Positions 16,077 through 24,547 of a stretch of DNA of 40,994 bases are shown here, one piece after another; position 1 is the stretch's first letter; the number at the start of each line of letters is the position of its first letter. Under the pieces are notes generated by a model. It did not search any database. It had not been told where the DNA came from and saw only the letters and a list, made by a program, of their open reading frames with translations. This stretch comes from Marivivens sp. (GTDB lineage Bacteria > Pseudomonadota > Alphaproteobacteria > Rhodobacterales > Rhodobacteraceae): assembly GCA_030827165.1 (NCBI GenBank), contig JAURFB010000017.1, forward strand, positions 1-40,994. Reading direction: 5' to 3'. The position numbers and the translations under genes were made by a program.

Positions 16077-18068
16077 ATGGCCGCCAAAGACACCGACGAC
16101 GCCAAGGACGACGACCAAGACAGCGACATTTCGATGGATGTCAGCCAGGCCGCCGTCAAGCGGATGATCGCCGATGCGCGCGAGCGCGGATACATCACCT
16201 ACGATCAGCTCAATTCCGTTTTGCCGCCCGATCAGGTCTCGTCCGACCAGATCGAGGATGTGATGTCGATGCTCTCGGAGATGGGCATCCAGGTTACGGA
16301 AGAGGAAGAGAGCGAAGAGGTTGAAGACGACGGCAATTCCGCCTCGACCGCCGTCGCCACGACCGGGGGCCGCGATGTCACGCTGGCTTCGTCGGAAACC
16401 GAAAAACTTGATCGCACCGATGATCCGGTGCGGATGTATCTGCGCGAGATGGGCTCTGTCGAGCTTCTGAGCCGCGAGGGCGAGATCGCCATCGCCAAGC
16501 GCATCGAGGCTGGCCGAAACACGATGATCGCGGGCCTGTGCGAAAGCCCGCTGACCTTTCACGCCATCACCATTTGGCGCGACGAGCTTCTGAGCGAAGA
16601 CATCCTTCTGCGCGACGTGATCGACCTTGAAGCGACCTTCGGCAATCAGCTTGAAGGTGACGAGGTGGGCGAGGCGGTTGTCGATTCTGGCAGCAGCGCG
16701 GGTGGCGAGGCGTCGGGTCGCAGCGATGGGCCAGAGCTTGACGCCGACGGCAGTCCCATCGCCCGCGAAGATGACGAGGACGAGGACGATCAGGCCAACA
16801 TGAGCCTTGCGGCGATGGAGTCGGCCCTCAAGCCCAAGGTTCTTGAAACGCTCGAGGTCATCGCCCGCGATTTCGCCAAGCTGAGCGATATGCAAGACGC
16901 CCGAATGTCGGCGACCCTGAACGAAGACGACAGCTTTTCCGACAAGGAAGAAGGCAAATACCAGACGCTTCGCTCGGAAATCGTCGAGTTGGTGAATTCG
17001 CTTCACCTGCATAACAACCGCATCGAGGCGCTGATCGATCAGCTCTACGGCATCAATCGCCGCATCATGTCGATCGACTCGAGCATGGTAAAGCTCGCCG
17101 ACCAGGCCCGTATCAACCGCCGCGAGTTCATCGACGAATACCGCGGCTCCGAGCTTGATCCGACATGGCTTGATCGTATGGCCGAAAAGGCCGGCCGCGG
17201 CTGGCAGATGCTGATGGAAAAATCCACCGACAAGATCGAGGAGCTGCGGTCGGAGATGGCGCAGGTCGGTCAGTATGTCGGCGTCGATATATCCGAATTC
17301 CGCCGTATCGTGCAGCAAGTCCAGAAGGGCGAGAAAGAAGCCCGCCAGGCCAAGAAGGAAATGGTCGAGGCCAACCTGCGTCTGGTTATCTCGATCGCCA
17401 AGAAATACACCAACCGCGGCCTGCAATTCCTTGATCTTATTCAGGAAGGCAACATCGGCCTGATGAAGGCGGTGGACAAGTTCGAATACCGCCGCGGCTA
17501 TAAATTCTCCACCTACGCGACATGGTGGATCCGTCAGGCGATCACGCGCTCCATCGCGGATCAGGCCCGCACCATCCGTATTCCGGTGCATATGATCGAG
17601 ACGATCAACAAGCTGGTCCGCACGGGCCGTCAGATGCTTCACGAAATTGGCCGCGAGCCGACGCCGGAGGAACTGGCCGAGAAGCTGCAGATGCCGCTGG
17701 AAAAGGTCCGCAAGGTGATGAAGATCGCCAAGGAGCCGATCAGCCTCGAGACGCCGATTGGCGACGAGGAAGATTCACAGCTTGGCGATTTCATCGAGGA
17801 CAAGAACGCGATCCTGCCCTTGGATTCCGCAATTCAGGAAAATCTCAAGGAAACCACCACCCGCGTGCTCGCCTCGCTCACCCCGCGTGAAGAGCGCGTG
17901 CTGCGGATGCGCTTTGGCATCGGCATGAACACCGACCACACCCTCGAAGAGGTTGGCCAGCAGTTCAGCGTGACCCGCGAACGGATCCGCCAGATCGAGG
18001 CCAAGGCCTTGAGAAAGCTGAAACATCCCAGCCGCAGCCGCAAGCTGCGGAGCTTCCTGGATCAGTGA
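16077..18068 (+). CDS. rpoD: primary sigma factor RpoD (sigma-70)
   Basis: The 663-residue protein is a group 1 sigma factor. Region 1.1 is at the N-terminus. Region 1.2 follows ([21 protein letters not shown]). The long non-conserved acidic region is about 190-430. Region 2 carries [19 protein letters not shown] and [15 protein letters not shown] for -10 recognition and DNA melting. Region 3 has [13 protein letters not shown], and region 4 ends with the helix-turn-helix [20 protein letters not shown]. It directs RNA polymerase to housekeeping promoters. GAGGAG precedes the ATG. A strong terminator follows directly. Confidence 0.97.
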   Translation: MAAKDTDDAKDDDQDSDISMDVSQAAVKRMIADARERGYITYDQLNSVLPPDQVSSDQIEDVMSMLSEMGIQVTEEEESEEVEDDGNSASTAVATTGGRDVTLASSETEKLDRTDDPVRMYLREMGSVELLSREGEIAIAKRIEAGRNTMIAGLCESPLTFHAITIWRDELLSEDILLRDVIDLEATFGNQLEGDEVGEAVVDSGSSAGGEASGRSDGPELDADGSPIAREDDEDEDDQANMSLAAMESALKPKVLETLEVIARDFAKLSDMQDARMSATLNEDDSFSDKEEGKYQTLRSEIVELVNSLHLHNNRIEALIDQLYGINRRIMSIDSSMVKLADQARINRREFIDEYRGSELDPTWLDRMAEKAGRGWQMLMEKSTDKIEELRSEMAQVGQYVGVDISEFRRIVQQVQKGEKEARQAKKEMVEANLRLVISIAKKYTNRGLQFLDLIQEGNIGLMKAVDKFEYRRGYKFSTYATWWIRQAITRSIADQARTIRIPVHMIETINKLVRTGRQMLHEIGREPTPEELAEKLQMPLEKVRKVMKIAKEPISLETPIGDEEDSQLGDFIEDKNAILPLDSAIQENLKETTTRVLASLTPREERVLRMRFGIGMNTDHTLEEVGQQFSVTRERIRQIEAKALRKLKHPSRSRKLRSFLDQ

Positions 18069-18071
18069 TCG

Positions 18072-18096
18072 AAAGGCGCCCTGCGGGGCGCCTTTT
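18072..18096 (+). terminator. intrinsic terminator of rpoD
   Basis: A perfect 10-bp stem (AAAGGCGCCC/GGGCGCCTTT) with the loop TGCG begins three bases after the rpoD stop and runs into TTTT. It is a textbook rho-independent terminator closing the dnaG-rpoD transcript. Confidence 0.93.
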
Positions 18097-18132
18097 ATAG
18101 TTGGCCGCCGGCGCAGCCGAAAAAGGCTTGGC

Positions 18133-18550
18133 TTGCACACGATCTTCAAAACCCCCACCGACGGCCCCGGCGTTTGCGCGCTCATCCAAGAGGTCTTGCC
18201 CCGGGTTTCAGGCGACGGCCTCCTGACGCCGTTCGTTCGTCACACCTCATGCTCGCTCTCATTCAGGAGAATGCCGATCCCGAGGTTCAGCGCGCCCTGA
18301 ACAGGTTTTCCACAGGCTCGTGCCACCCTCGACCGACCCGAGGATGGCCAAACTGACCCACACCCACGAAGGCCCCAACGATTTGCCGGCCCATCACAAG
18401 ACGGCGCTGCTTCCCTACAGCTTGTCGATTCCTGTGGCGGATGTAAGAATGTTGCTTGGAAACTGACAAGGAATCTAACTTTTCGAACATTGCACCCATC
18501 CGCACCAGCGGGAGGTTGTGGCGCAAATGATTCACTTGGGCGCCCCCTCT
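18133..18550 (+). pseudogene. decayed YjbQ/UPF0047 family gene
   Basis: Three successive frames together spell a YjbQ-family protein. Frame A (from 18133) gives LHTIFKTPTDGPG and PFVRHTSCSL. After a one-base deletion near 18259, frame B gives IQENADPEVQRALNRF. After a second deletion in a T run near 18306-18309, frame C gives FHRLVPPSTDPRMAKL, LTHTHEGPNDLPAH, LLPYSLSIPVAD and LLG. Frame C then has TGA at 18464 and TAA at 18476 where the family has Trp and Tyr (LG-T-W-QGI-Y-LFEH), and reading resumes as LFEHCTHPHQREVVAQMIHLG. The normal start codon is also not evident. The intact family has been linked to a thiamine-phosphate synthase activity. Four lesions leave no doubt that it is dead. Confidence 0.9.
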
Positions 18551-18596
18551 ATCTTGGGGTCTGGAAATCGGGCTACCCAAACTGTGCCAGCCCTCC

Positions 18597-18614
18597 TATA
18601 CTGCCTGTGGATAA
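18597..18614 (+). promoter_or_regulatory. candidate nrdR promoter with DnaA box
   Basis: A good -10 hexamer, TATACT (18597-18602), lies upstream of nrdR with only a weak -35 match. The predicted start point falls in TGTGGATAA (18606-18614), a perfect nine-base DnaA box in reverse orientation (TTATCCACA). DnaA bound there would block or tune nrdR-ribD transcription. The box is seen; its use is inference, since nine-base matches also occur by chance. Confidence 0.45.
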
Positions 18615-18653
18615 CTGGGGACCAACACCCAACAGGCGAAAAGAGGACAGACC

Positions 18654-19121
18654 ATGCGTTGCCCGTTTTGTGGAAACGTCGACACCCAAGTGAAAGACTC
18701 GCGCCCCGCCGAGGATCACGTCGCCATCCGGCGCCGGCGGTTTTGCCCCGCCTGTGGCGGACGCTTCACCACCTATGAGCGGGTTCAGCTTCGCGATCTC
18801 GTTGTGATCAAGTCGAACGGGCGGCGCGAGGATTTCGACCGTGACAAGCTCGAACGGTCGGTTCGCATCGCCTTGCAGAAGCGCCCCGTCGATCCCGAGC
18901 GCATCGACCAGATGATCTCGGGCATCGTGCGTCGGCTTGAAAGCCTTGGCGAGACCGACATCCCGTCGAAAACGATCGGCGAGATCGTGATGGAGACACT
19001 GGCCCGGATCGATACGGTCGCCTATGTCCGTTTTGCCAGCGTTTACAAGAATTTCCAGGCCGCCGGCGACTTCGACAAATTCGTGAACGAGCTGCGCCCG
19101 AACCAAAAAACCGACACGTGA
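18654..19121 (+). CDS. nrdR: transcriptional repressor NrdR
   Basis: The 155-residue protein has the NrdR zinc ribbon (CPFC at residues 3-6, CPAC at 31-34) followed by an ATP-cone domain ([22 protein letters not shown] onward). NrdR senses the ATP/dATP state and represses ribonucleotide reductase genes by binding paired NrdR boxes. No such box pair was recognised upstream, so self-control by NrdR is not indicated here. The stop overlaps the GTG start of ribD (GTGA), a common nrdR-ribD junction. AAAAGAGGA lies before the ATG. Confidence 0.96.
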   Translation: MRCPFCGNVDTQVKDSRPAEDHVAIRRRRFCPACGGRFTTYERVQLRDLVVIKSNGRREDFDRDKLERSVRIALQKRPVDPERIDQMISGIVRRLESLGETDIPSKTIGEIVMETLARIDTVAYVRFASVYKNFQAAGDFDKFVNELRPNQKTDT

Positions 19122-20215
19122 GCGCGGGGGACGACCGCCGTTTCATGGCGCTGGCCCTGAGCCTTGGCCGGCGTGGGCTGGGGCGCGTCTGGCCCAATCC
19201 TGCGGTGGGCTGTATTATCGTCAAGGATGGCCGAATAATTGGCCGCGGCTGGACCGCTGATGGTGGCCGCCCCCATGCCGAACCGCAAGCGCTGTCCGAG
19301 GCAGGCAAGGCGGCGCGCGGCGCGACGGCCTATGTCACGCTTGAACCTTGCGCCCATCACGGCAAGACACCGCCCTGCGCAGAGGCGCTGGTTGCCGCTG
19401 GCATAGCGCGGGTGGTGATTGCGGCAGGCGATCCCGATCCGCGTGTCGCGGGGCGCGGCGTCGTGATATTGAAAAGCGCCGGGATCGAGGTCGAGACCGG
19501 CGTGTTGCAGGCCGAAGCCGATATCGACCATGCCGGGTTCTTCTCCCGCATCACCAAGGGCCGCCCTTTCGTCACGCTCAAGATCGCCTCGAGCCTCGAT
19601 GGCCGGATCGCCACCGCGACCGGCGAGAGCCGCTGGATCACCGGCCCTCAGGCGCGGCGCGCGGTTCATGCCCTGCGGGCGCGGCACGACGCGGTCATGA
19701 TTGGCGGTGGCACGGCGCGGGCCGATGATCCGATGCTGGATATTCGCGACCTGGGGCTCAGCAAACAGCCCGTGCGCGTGGTGATCAGCCGCCGACTTGA
19801 CCTGCCGGTCGAAGGGCGTCTGGCGCAGACGGCGAATGCCCAGCCGCTCTGGCTTTGCCACGGCCCCGAAGCTGAGGCGCGTCGGGCGGAATGGAAGGCG
19901 CTGGGCGCCGAATGCCTGCCCTGCGAGGTCACGGGCGGGCAGATATCGCCTGCCTCGGCCCTCGCGGCCCTGGCCGAAAAGGGCCTGACGCGCGTGTTTT
20001 GCGAGGGCGGCGGCGCGCTCGCGGCAAGCCTTTTGCGCGAGGGGTTGGTTGATGAATTGATCGTCCACTCCGCGGGCCTTGCCATTGGTGCGGAAGGCAC
20101 ACCCGCGCTCGGGGCGATGGGGATCGACCGGCTCGGAAATGCACCGCGATTTGATTTGGCTGAGGTCAAACAGCTAGGGGCCGATGTGCAAAGCGTCTGG
20201 CGACCGAAAGCTTAG
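19118..20215 (+). CDS. ribD: bifunctional riboflavin deaminase/reductase RibD
   Basis: The 365-residue protein has two domains. The N-terminal deaminase (about 1-145) shows the zinc motif [11 protein letters not shown] and [11 protein letters not shown]. The C-terminal reductase (about 150-360) contains [23 protein letters not shown] and [14 protein letters not shown]. It converts the pyrimidine made by GTP cyclohydrolase II through deamination and side-chain reduction in riboflavin synthesis. The GTG start overlaps the nrdR stop. Its own stop overlaps by four bases the stop of a convergent broken gene, so the rib operon is interrupted here. Confidence 0.95.
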   Translation: MSAGDDRRFMALALSLGRRGLGRVWPNPAVGCIIVKDGRIIGRGWTADGGRPHAEPQALSEAGKAARGATAYVTLEPCAHHGKTPPCAEALVAAGIARVVIAAGDPDPRVAGRGVVILKSAGIEVETGVLQAEADIDHAGFFSRITKGRPFVTLKIASSLDGRIATATGESRWITGPQARRAVHALRARHDAVMIGGGTARADDPMLDIRDLGLSKQPVRVVISRRLDLPVEGRLAQTANAQPLWLCHGPEAEARRAEWKALGAECLPCEVTGGQISPASALAALAEKGLTRVFCEGGGALAASLLREGLVDELIVHSAGLAIGAEGTPALGAMGIDRLGNAPRFDLAEVKQLGADVQSVWRPKA

Positions 20216-20661
20216 CGGCGCAGCCCGAGCAGTGCCATAAGATCCTGAATTTCCGAGGCAATCCGCGTTCTAAACGGCATCGCGGGCAACGCGTCCGTCT
20301 CGAGCCGCTCGAGCGCGACCTCGACTGGGCAGGCCAACCCCGTAACCGGATCGAGATAGCGCGGATAGGCGATCAGGGCGGCATGGGCGAGGGCGTGAAT
20401 CGGGCGGGTATCGCCGTAAAGAACGATATCGGTGATGCCTTTTTCGTCGAGCAGGTCTGAAAACGCGGCCTGCCAGTCCTCCGGCACGCCTTTGTAGGCG
20501 ATGAAGCTTGCGTCCCTTGGCCAGAAGGCTCGGTCGCCTGCGTTGAACCCAACGCGCCAGACCTCGGCCCCCGCCGCCGCGAGCATTCGGCCCAAATGCC
20601 GGAAAAAGGGCCCGTGCGGCCCTTGCAGAAACAGGAAATTGCGGTTGGCGGTGTTGCTCAT
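20212..20661 (-). pseudogene. internally deleted KpsS-like capsule export gene
   Basis: The open frame of 149 residues begins with the KpsS-type N-terminus FLFLQGPHGPFFRHLGRML, AAAGAEVWRVGFNAGDRAFW and ITDIVLYGDTRPIHA (residues 9-90). It then passes directly to what looks like the family C-terminus (YPRYLDPVTGLACPVEVALERLE, from about 99). Full proteins of this kind have roughly 400 residues, so some 250 from the middle seem to be missing with the frame kept. The active-site portion would be lost. It lies antisense between ribD and ribE, converging on ribD. The N-terminal match is strong; the C-terminal assignment is less certain. A small functional protein cannot be excluded. Confidence 0.6.
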
Positions 20662-20773
20662 CACGCTCTCTTTGCTTTGTCCAAGCATAACAGAGGCCCG
20701 CGCCGGAAAGCGAGGCTTGTCTTGCCTGCCCGCAGGCGAGGCGCTAGGCAAGGGCAAGGCAACAGGAGCGAAG

Positions 20774-21370
20774 ATGTTTACCGGCATTGTCACCGACATG
20801 GGCGAAATCCTCGAGCTTGAGCAGCGGGGCGACCTTCGAGCGCGGATCGGCACGAGGTATGACATCTCGGGCATCGACATTGGGGCCTCGATTGCGTGCA
20901 GCGGCGTGTGCCTGACGGTCGTGGCGCTGGGCGCTAATCCGATGAGCTGGTTCGACGTCGAAATCAGTGCCGAGACAGTCAGCCTGACCAATGTGGCCGG
21001 CTGGACCATCGGCCAGCGGATCAACCTCGAGCGGGCGCTCAAGGTGGGCGATGAGCTTGGCGGCCATATCGTGTCGGGCCATGTGGATGGCGTGGCCGAT
21101 CTGATTGAGATGCATAACGAAGGCGACAGCACGCGGATGACCTTTCGGGCCCCCGATCATCTTGCGAAGTTCATTGCGCCCAAAGGCTCGGTGGCACTGA
21201 ATGGCACCTCGCTCACCGTCAACGAGGTGAACGGCGCGACCTTCGGGATCAACGTGATCCCCCACACCAAGGAAGTGACCACATGGGGCGCCGCCAAGGT
21301 GGGCGACAAGATCAACCTCGAGGTCGATACCATGGCGCGCTATGTGGCGCGGTTGCAGGAATGGGGCTAG
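20774..21370 (+). CDS. ribE: riboflavin synthase alpha subunit
   Basis: The 198-residue protein begins MFTGIVTDMGEI, the typical start of riboflavin synthase. It is a tandem repeat of two lumazine-binding barrels: CSGVCLTVVAL in the first, and GHIVSGHVDGVADL with ALNGTSLTVNEV in the second. It dismutates two 6,7-dimethyl-8-ribityllumazine molecules to riboflavin. AACAGGAG precedes the ATG. Because the KpsS-like remnant upstream runs the other way, ribE needs its own promoter in the 112-bp gap. Confidence 0.95.
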   Translation: MFTGIVTDMGEILELEQRGDLRARIGTRYDISGIDIGASIACSGVCLTVVALGANPMSWFDVEISAETVSLTNVAGWTIGQRINLERALKVGDELGGHIVSGHVDGVADLIEMHNEGDSTRMTFRAPDHLAKFIAPKGSVALNGTSLTVNEVNGATFGINVIPHTKEVTTWGAAKVGDKINLEVDTMARYVARLQEWG

Positions 21371-21921
21371 GGGCGGGCATCGGGCACAACGGCGGGCCGA
21401 CGCTTGACAGCGGCGGTTCTTGGCGGCGCATCGCCTGGAAGAAGGCTCGGGAAGAGCTATTGCCGACCCTGCCGATCGAGGTGGTGCGTCTGAGGGTCAA
21501 TCGCGCCAAGGCGCTTGGCCTACCCTACAAGACCTACGCCAGTTTTCGCGCGGCGACGGGCCATGACCTGGTTGGTTTTCTCTTTTCCTCCAATGCTCTG
21601 CGGCTCGATCGCGGCGCAGAGAGTGCGGCACGACTTTGCCGGATCGAAGCGATTACGGCGAGCCGAGTGGCTGTCGTCCTGCCGCCTTTGCGTCCCGAAG
21701 CGGTCGCCCGGCTTGCCGGGATCGACGCTGCCCATCGCGCGCCCAGCCTCTCGATGACGTGGCGCGAGACCCGCGAGGCGATCAAGGCCATGGCGCGCGC
21801 ACAGGGGCACAGGTCGGGCCAGTTCGTTCTGATCGGCGAGACCGCGCTTGAGGAAGATTGGGCCTATACCGGCCAGACCGCCGGGTTTCTGGCTGGCGAG
21901 AGGTTCTTTGCGGCCCCGTGA
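21361..21921 (+). CDS. hypothetical protein, translationally coupled to ribE
   Basis: The 186-residue product starts MGLGAGIGHNGGPTLD, a short GHNGGP-type N-terminal tag seen in several alphaproteobacterial proteins. The rest (KKAREELLPTLPIEVVRLRVNRAKALGLPYKTYASFRAATGHDLVGFLFSSNALRL) reads as a soluble, helical protein with no known domain recognised. The ATG lies inside the last codons of ribE, ten bases before its end, so expression is tied to ribE. No membrane segment or signal peptide is present. Confidence 0.75.
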   Translation: MGLGAGIGHNGGPTLDSGGSWRRIAWKKAREELLPTLPIEVVRLRVNRAKALGLPYKTYASFRAATGHDLVGFLFSSNALRLDRGAESAARLCRIEAITASRVAVVLPPLRPEAVARLAGIDAAHRAPSLSMTWRETREAIKAMARAQGHRSGQFVLIGETALEEDWAYTGQTAGFLAGERFFAAP

Positions 21922-22059
21922 GGCGGGGCGGAAACCGCCGAAAGCTGTCGTTTCAGCCCGCGCCCGCGCAGCCGCGATGCCGCAAAGTCGCGGGGCTTTT
22001 CCCCTTTAAACGGGGGGCAACTAAGGCTATCTGCCGGACGGAGACTTGAGGGGAATACC
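21922..22059 (+). other. intergenic region upstream of ribB fusion
   Basis: The 138-bp gap contains a small perfect hairpin (GGCGG, AAA, CCGCC at 21927-21939) and G/C-rich inverted stretches around GGGGCTTTTCCCC. The conserved FMN riboswitch core (GGGGUG...CCCCACCGGCGG) was searched for by eye and is not there. AGGGGAA just before 22060 is the ribosome binding site of the next gene. Confidence 0.5.
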
Positions 22060-23190
22060 ATGTCGCTGCCTTTCGAAGAGCCGGGTCCGGTCGAGAAGAA
22101 CTGGTCCGAAGCGATCAGCCCGATCGAAGAGATCATCAACGACGCCCGCAACGGCCGGATGTTCATCCTTGTCGATCACGAAGATCGCGAGAACGAGGGC
22201 GATCTGGTGATCCCTGCGCAAATGGCGACGCCGGACGCGATCAACTTCATGGCGACCCACGGGCGGGGCCTGATTTGCCTCTCGCTGACCAGCACCCGGA
22301 TTGACCAACTCGGCCTGCCGCTTATGGCCTCGCAGAACTCCTCGCGCCACGAGACAGCCTTTACCGTTTCGATCGAGGCCCGCGAAGGTGTCAGCACCGG
22401 CATTTCCGCGCATGACCGCGCCCGCACGGTGTCGGTCGCGATCGACGCCTCGAAAGGTGCTACCGATATCGCCACCCCCGGCCACGTCTTTCCGCTGCGC
22501 GCCCGCGATGGCGGTGTTCTCGTCCGCGCCGGCCACACCGAGGCCGCGGTCGACATCAGCCGCCTTGCCGGCCTCAACCCGTCGGGCGTGATTTGCGAGA
22601 TCATGAAGGAAGACGGGTCGATGGCCCGCCTGCCGGACCTGATTGCCTTTGCCCAGCGACACAACCTCAAGATTGGCACGATTTCCGACCTAATCGCCTA
22701 TCGTCGCCGCTATGACAATCTTGTGCGGATGACCGAGGCCGACACGATCCACAGCGAATTTGGCGGTGATTGGTCGATGCGGATCTTCACCGATGAAATT
22801 CAGGGCGCCGAGCATATTGCGCTGACCAAGGGCGATCTGTCGGGCGACGAGCCGGTTTTGGTGCGGATGCACGCGCTCGATCCGATGCTTGATGTCATCG
22901 GCACCGGCCCATCTGGCCGCACCCGCGAATTTGGCGATGCGATGAAGATGATCGCCAAGGAAGGGCGCGGCGCTGTGATCCTTTTGCGCGATCTGCACAT
23001 GAAGCTGCATACCCATGATTTCGCCTCGCCCCAGACCCTTCGCCAATATGGCGTAGGCGCGCAGATCCTGTCGTCTCTGGGGCTGTCGCGGATCGTCCTT
23101 CTGACCAACTCGCCCAAACCCAAGGTAATCGGACTTGATGCCTATGGCATTGAAATCGTTGATACTCGCAAGGTCGAGGGAGAGGTCTGA
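22060..23190 (+). CDS. ribB: DHBP synthase fused to degenerate GTP cyclohydrolase II domain (RibBX type)
   Basis: The 376-residue protein has an intact 3,4-dihydroxy-2-butanone-4-phosphate synthase domain (about 15-215). Catalytic loops seen are DHEDRENEGDLV (39-50), THGRGLICLSLT, GHVFPLRA and RAGHTEAAVDI. The C-terminal half (about 220-370) has the GTP cyclohydrolase II fold but lacks the active-site zinc cysteines. Where active enzymes read HSECLTGD...RCDCG, this reads HALDPMLDVIGTGPSGRTREFG (271-292), and the QEGRGIG loop is replaced by DLHMKLHTHD. Hence it should make DHBP from ribulose 5-phosphate but not open GTP. A separate ribA must lie elsewhere. ribH overlaps its stop by one base. 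Confidence 0.93.
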   Translation: MSLPFEEPGPVEKNWSEAISPIEEIINDARNGRMFILVDHEDRENEGDLVIPAQMATPDAINFMATHGRGLICLSLTSTRIDQLGLPLMASQNSSRHETAFTVSIEAREGVSTGISAHDRARTVSVAIDASKGATDIATPGHVFPLRARDGGVLVRAGHTEAAVDISRLAGLNPSGVICEIMKEDGSMARLPDLIAFAQRHNLKIGTISDLIAYRRRYDNLVRMTEADTIHSEFGGDWSMRIFTDEIQGAEHIALTKGDLSGDEPVLVRMHALDPMLDVIGTGPSGRTREFGDAMKMIAKEGRGAVILLRDLHMKLHTHDFASPQTLRQYGVGAQILSSLGLSRIVLLTNSPKPKVIGLDAYGIEIVDTRKVEGEV

Positions 23191-23729
23191 TGGCCGGTGC
23201 ATCGCATTACGTTCTGCCTCGGCCCGAGTTTGACAAGCCGGTCAAGCTCCTGATCGTCGTCGCCCCCTATTACAAGGATATCGCTGACGAGTTGATCGCC
23301 GGCGCCAAGGCCGAGATCGAGGCAGCGGGCGGAACCTGGGATCTGGTCGAAGTTCCCGGTGCGCTTGAGGTTCCGACGGCAATCGGCATCGCCGCGCGTA
23401 TGTCCAATTTTGACGGCTATGTCGCGCTCGGCTGTGTCATCCGCGGCGAGACCACGCATTACGACACCGTGTGCAACGACTCGAGCCGGGCGCTCACGCT
23501 TCTTGGCCTTCAGGGTCTTTGCATCGGCAACGGCATCCTCACGGTCGAGAACCACGAACAGGCCGCTGTTCGCGCCGAAGCCATGGGCCAGAACAAAGGC
23601 GGCGGCGCGGCCGCTGCGGCCTTGCACCTGATCGCTCTCAGCCGTAAGTGGGGCCGCGCCAGCAAGGGCGTTGGCTTTACCGGAGAGATCCTTCTCGCGC
23701 GCGAGGGGAACGGGCAGACAAACGCATGA
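23190..23729 (+). CDS. ribH: 6,7-dimethyl-8-ribityllumazine synthase
   Basis: The 179-residue protein has the lumazine synthase motifs VEVPGALEVPTAI, LGCVIRGETTHYDTV and GILTVENHEQAAVRA. It condenses DHBP with the ribityl-aminopyrimidine and forms the substrate of RibE. The ATG shares one base with the ribB stop, and the gene's own stop overlaps the nusB start in ATGA, so ribB-ribH-nusB form one translationally coupled unit. The C-terminal tail is somewhat longer than the shortest family members. Confidence 0.96.
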   Translation: MAGASHYVLPRPEFDKPVKLLIVVAPYYKDIADELIAGAKAEIEAAGGTWDLVEVPGALEVPTAIGIAARMSNFDGYVALGCVIRGETTHYDTVCNDSSRALTLLGLQGLCIGNGILTVENHEQAAVRAEAMGQNKGGGAAAAALHLIALSRKWGRASKGVGFTGEILLAREGNGQTNA

Positions 23730-24193
23730 CCAAATCGAAGACCGAACATCGCAAGATGAAATCTGCCTCGCGACTTTACGCTGTGCAGGCTCTGTTTCAG
23801 ATGGAGGCCTCGGGCCAAACTGTCGATTCCGTCATCGGCGAGTTCGAGACTTTCCGTTTCGGCGCCGTGTATGAGGGCGACGAGATGCAGGAGGGCGATG
23901 TGGATACCTTTCGCGGGTTGATGGAAGGCGCTGTCAACGAGCAGGCCAAGATCGACCAGATGACCGATCGTGCCCTCGTCGCCAAATGGCCCATCGCACG
24001 GATCGACCCGACCCTGCGCGCGCTGTTCCGTGCCGCCGGGGCTGAGCTTGTGGCCAAGGAAACGCCGCCCAAGGTAGTGATCACCGAATTCGTGCAGGTG
24101 GCCGAGGCCTTCTTTGACGGAGGCAAAGAGCCCAAGTTCGTCAATGCCGTCCTCGATCACATGGCCCGCGAGGCGCAGCCCGACGCCTTCTGA
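23726..24193 (+). CDS. nusB: transcription antitermination factor NusB
   Basis: The 155-residue all-helical protein shows NusB family features: SASRLYAVQALFQMEASG near the start, WPIARIDPTLRALFRAAGAEL and VVITEFVQVAEAF with a final KFVNAVLDHMAR. NusB joins S10 at boxA RNA for rRNA antitermination. ribH-nusB linkage is widespread in bacteria. The ATG at 23726 overlaps the ribH stop. Confidence 0.96.
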   Translation: MTKSKTEHRKMKSASRLYAVQALFQMEASGQTVDSVIGEFETFRFGAVYEGDEMQEGDVDTFRGLMEGAVNEQAKIDQMTDRALVAKWPIARIDPTLRALFRAAGAELVAKETPPKVVITEFVQVAEAFFDGGKEPKFVNAVLDHMAREAQPDAF

Positions 24194-24262
24194 GGCTGCG
24201 GCAATTCGGGCATTGAAGAGCGGTCAGCGCGATTCTAGCTTTTGCATGAAATCGACGACCCC

Positions 24263-24547
24263 ATGCCCAAGCTTATCCGCCTCTATATTGTCAACGTCGT
24301 CACCGGATTCGGCCTTGCCGCGCTTATGGTCTGAGCGATCCTCTGGTTTGATGTGGCGCATCTGCGGCATCTGGTGACGACCAGCGATCAGGGGCCTTTG
24401 GCTTTGTTTCTCTTGTGGTTTTTCCACGGGATCGTGTTTGCCGGCGTGCAATTCGCCATCGCGATCATGAACTTGGCAGAAGATGACGGCCCCAAGGGCG
24501 GGTTGCGTCTGCCGGTCTTGAAGAGCGTCGCTGTCCGAAAAGACTAG
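24263..24547 (+). pseudogene. small membrane protein gene with premature TGA
   Basis: From ATG 24263 the frame reads MPKLIRLYIVNVVTGFGLAALMV, then TGA at 24332-24334. It then continues unbroken as AILWFDVAHLRHLVTTSDQGPLALFLLWFFHGIVFAGVQFAIAIMNLAEDD and so on to TAG at 24545. Without the stop it would be a 94-residue protein with two membrane helices. The amphipathic spacing and codon use are continuous on both sides of the stop, so this is a single nonsense change rather than two genes. A GTG at 24353 could restart a shorter protein with one helix. It overlaps the convergent VOC gene by four bases. Confidence 0.75.

Noticed and set aside
16038-17642. 534-codon frame antisense to rpoD
   Set aside because: It is a shadow of rpoD, with no ribosome binding site and no domain.
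18306-18314. Second DnaA-like box TTTTCCACA
   Set aside because: It lies inside the YjbQ relic over codons that read Phe-His in the family, so it is explained by former coding sequence.
18540-18653. NrdR box pair upstream of nrdR
   Set aside because: No two copies of the 16-bp consensus with helical spacing were found.
21922-22059. FMN riboswitch upstream of ribB
   Set aside because: The conserved core with CCCCACCGGCGG is missing. Only unrelated GC hairpins are present.
24332-24334. UGA as a selenocysteine codon
   Set aside because: No redox motif surrounds the codon, it lies in a membrane helix, and no SECIS-like hairpin directly follows. A nonsense mutation is simpler.
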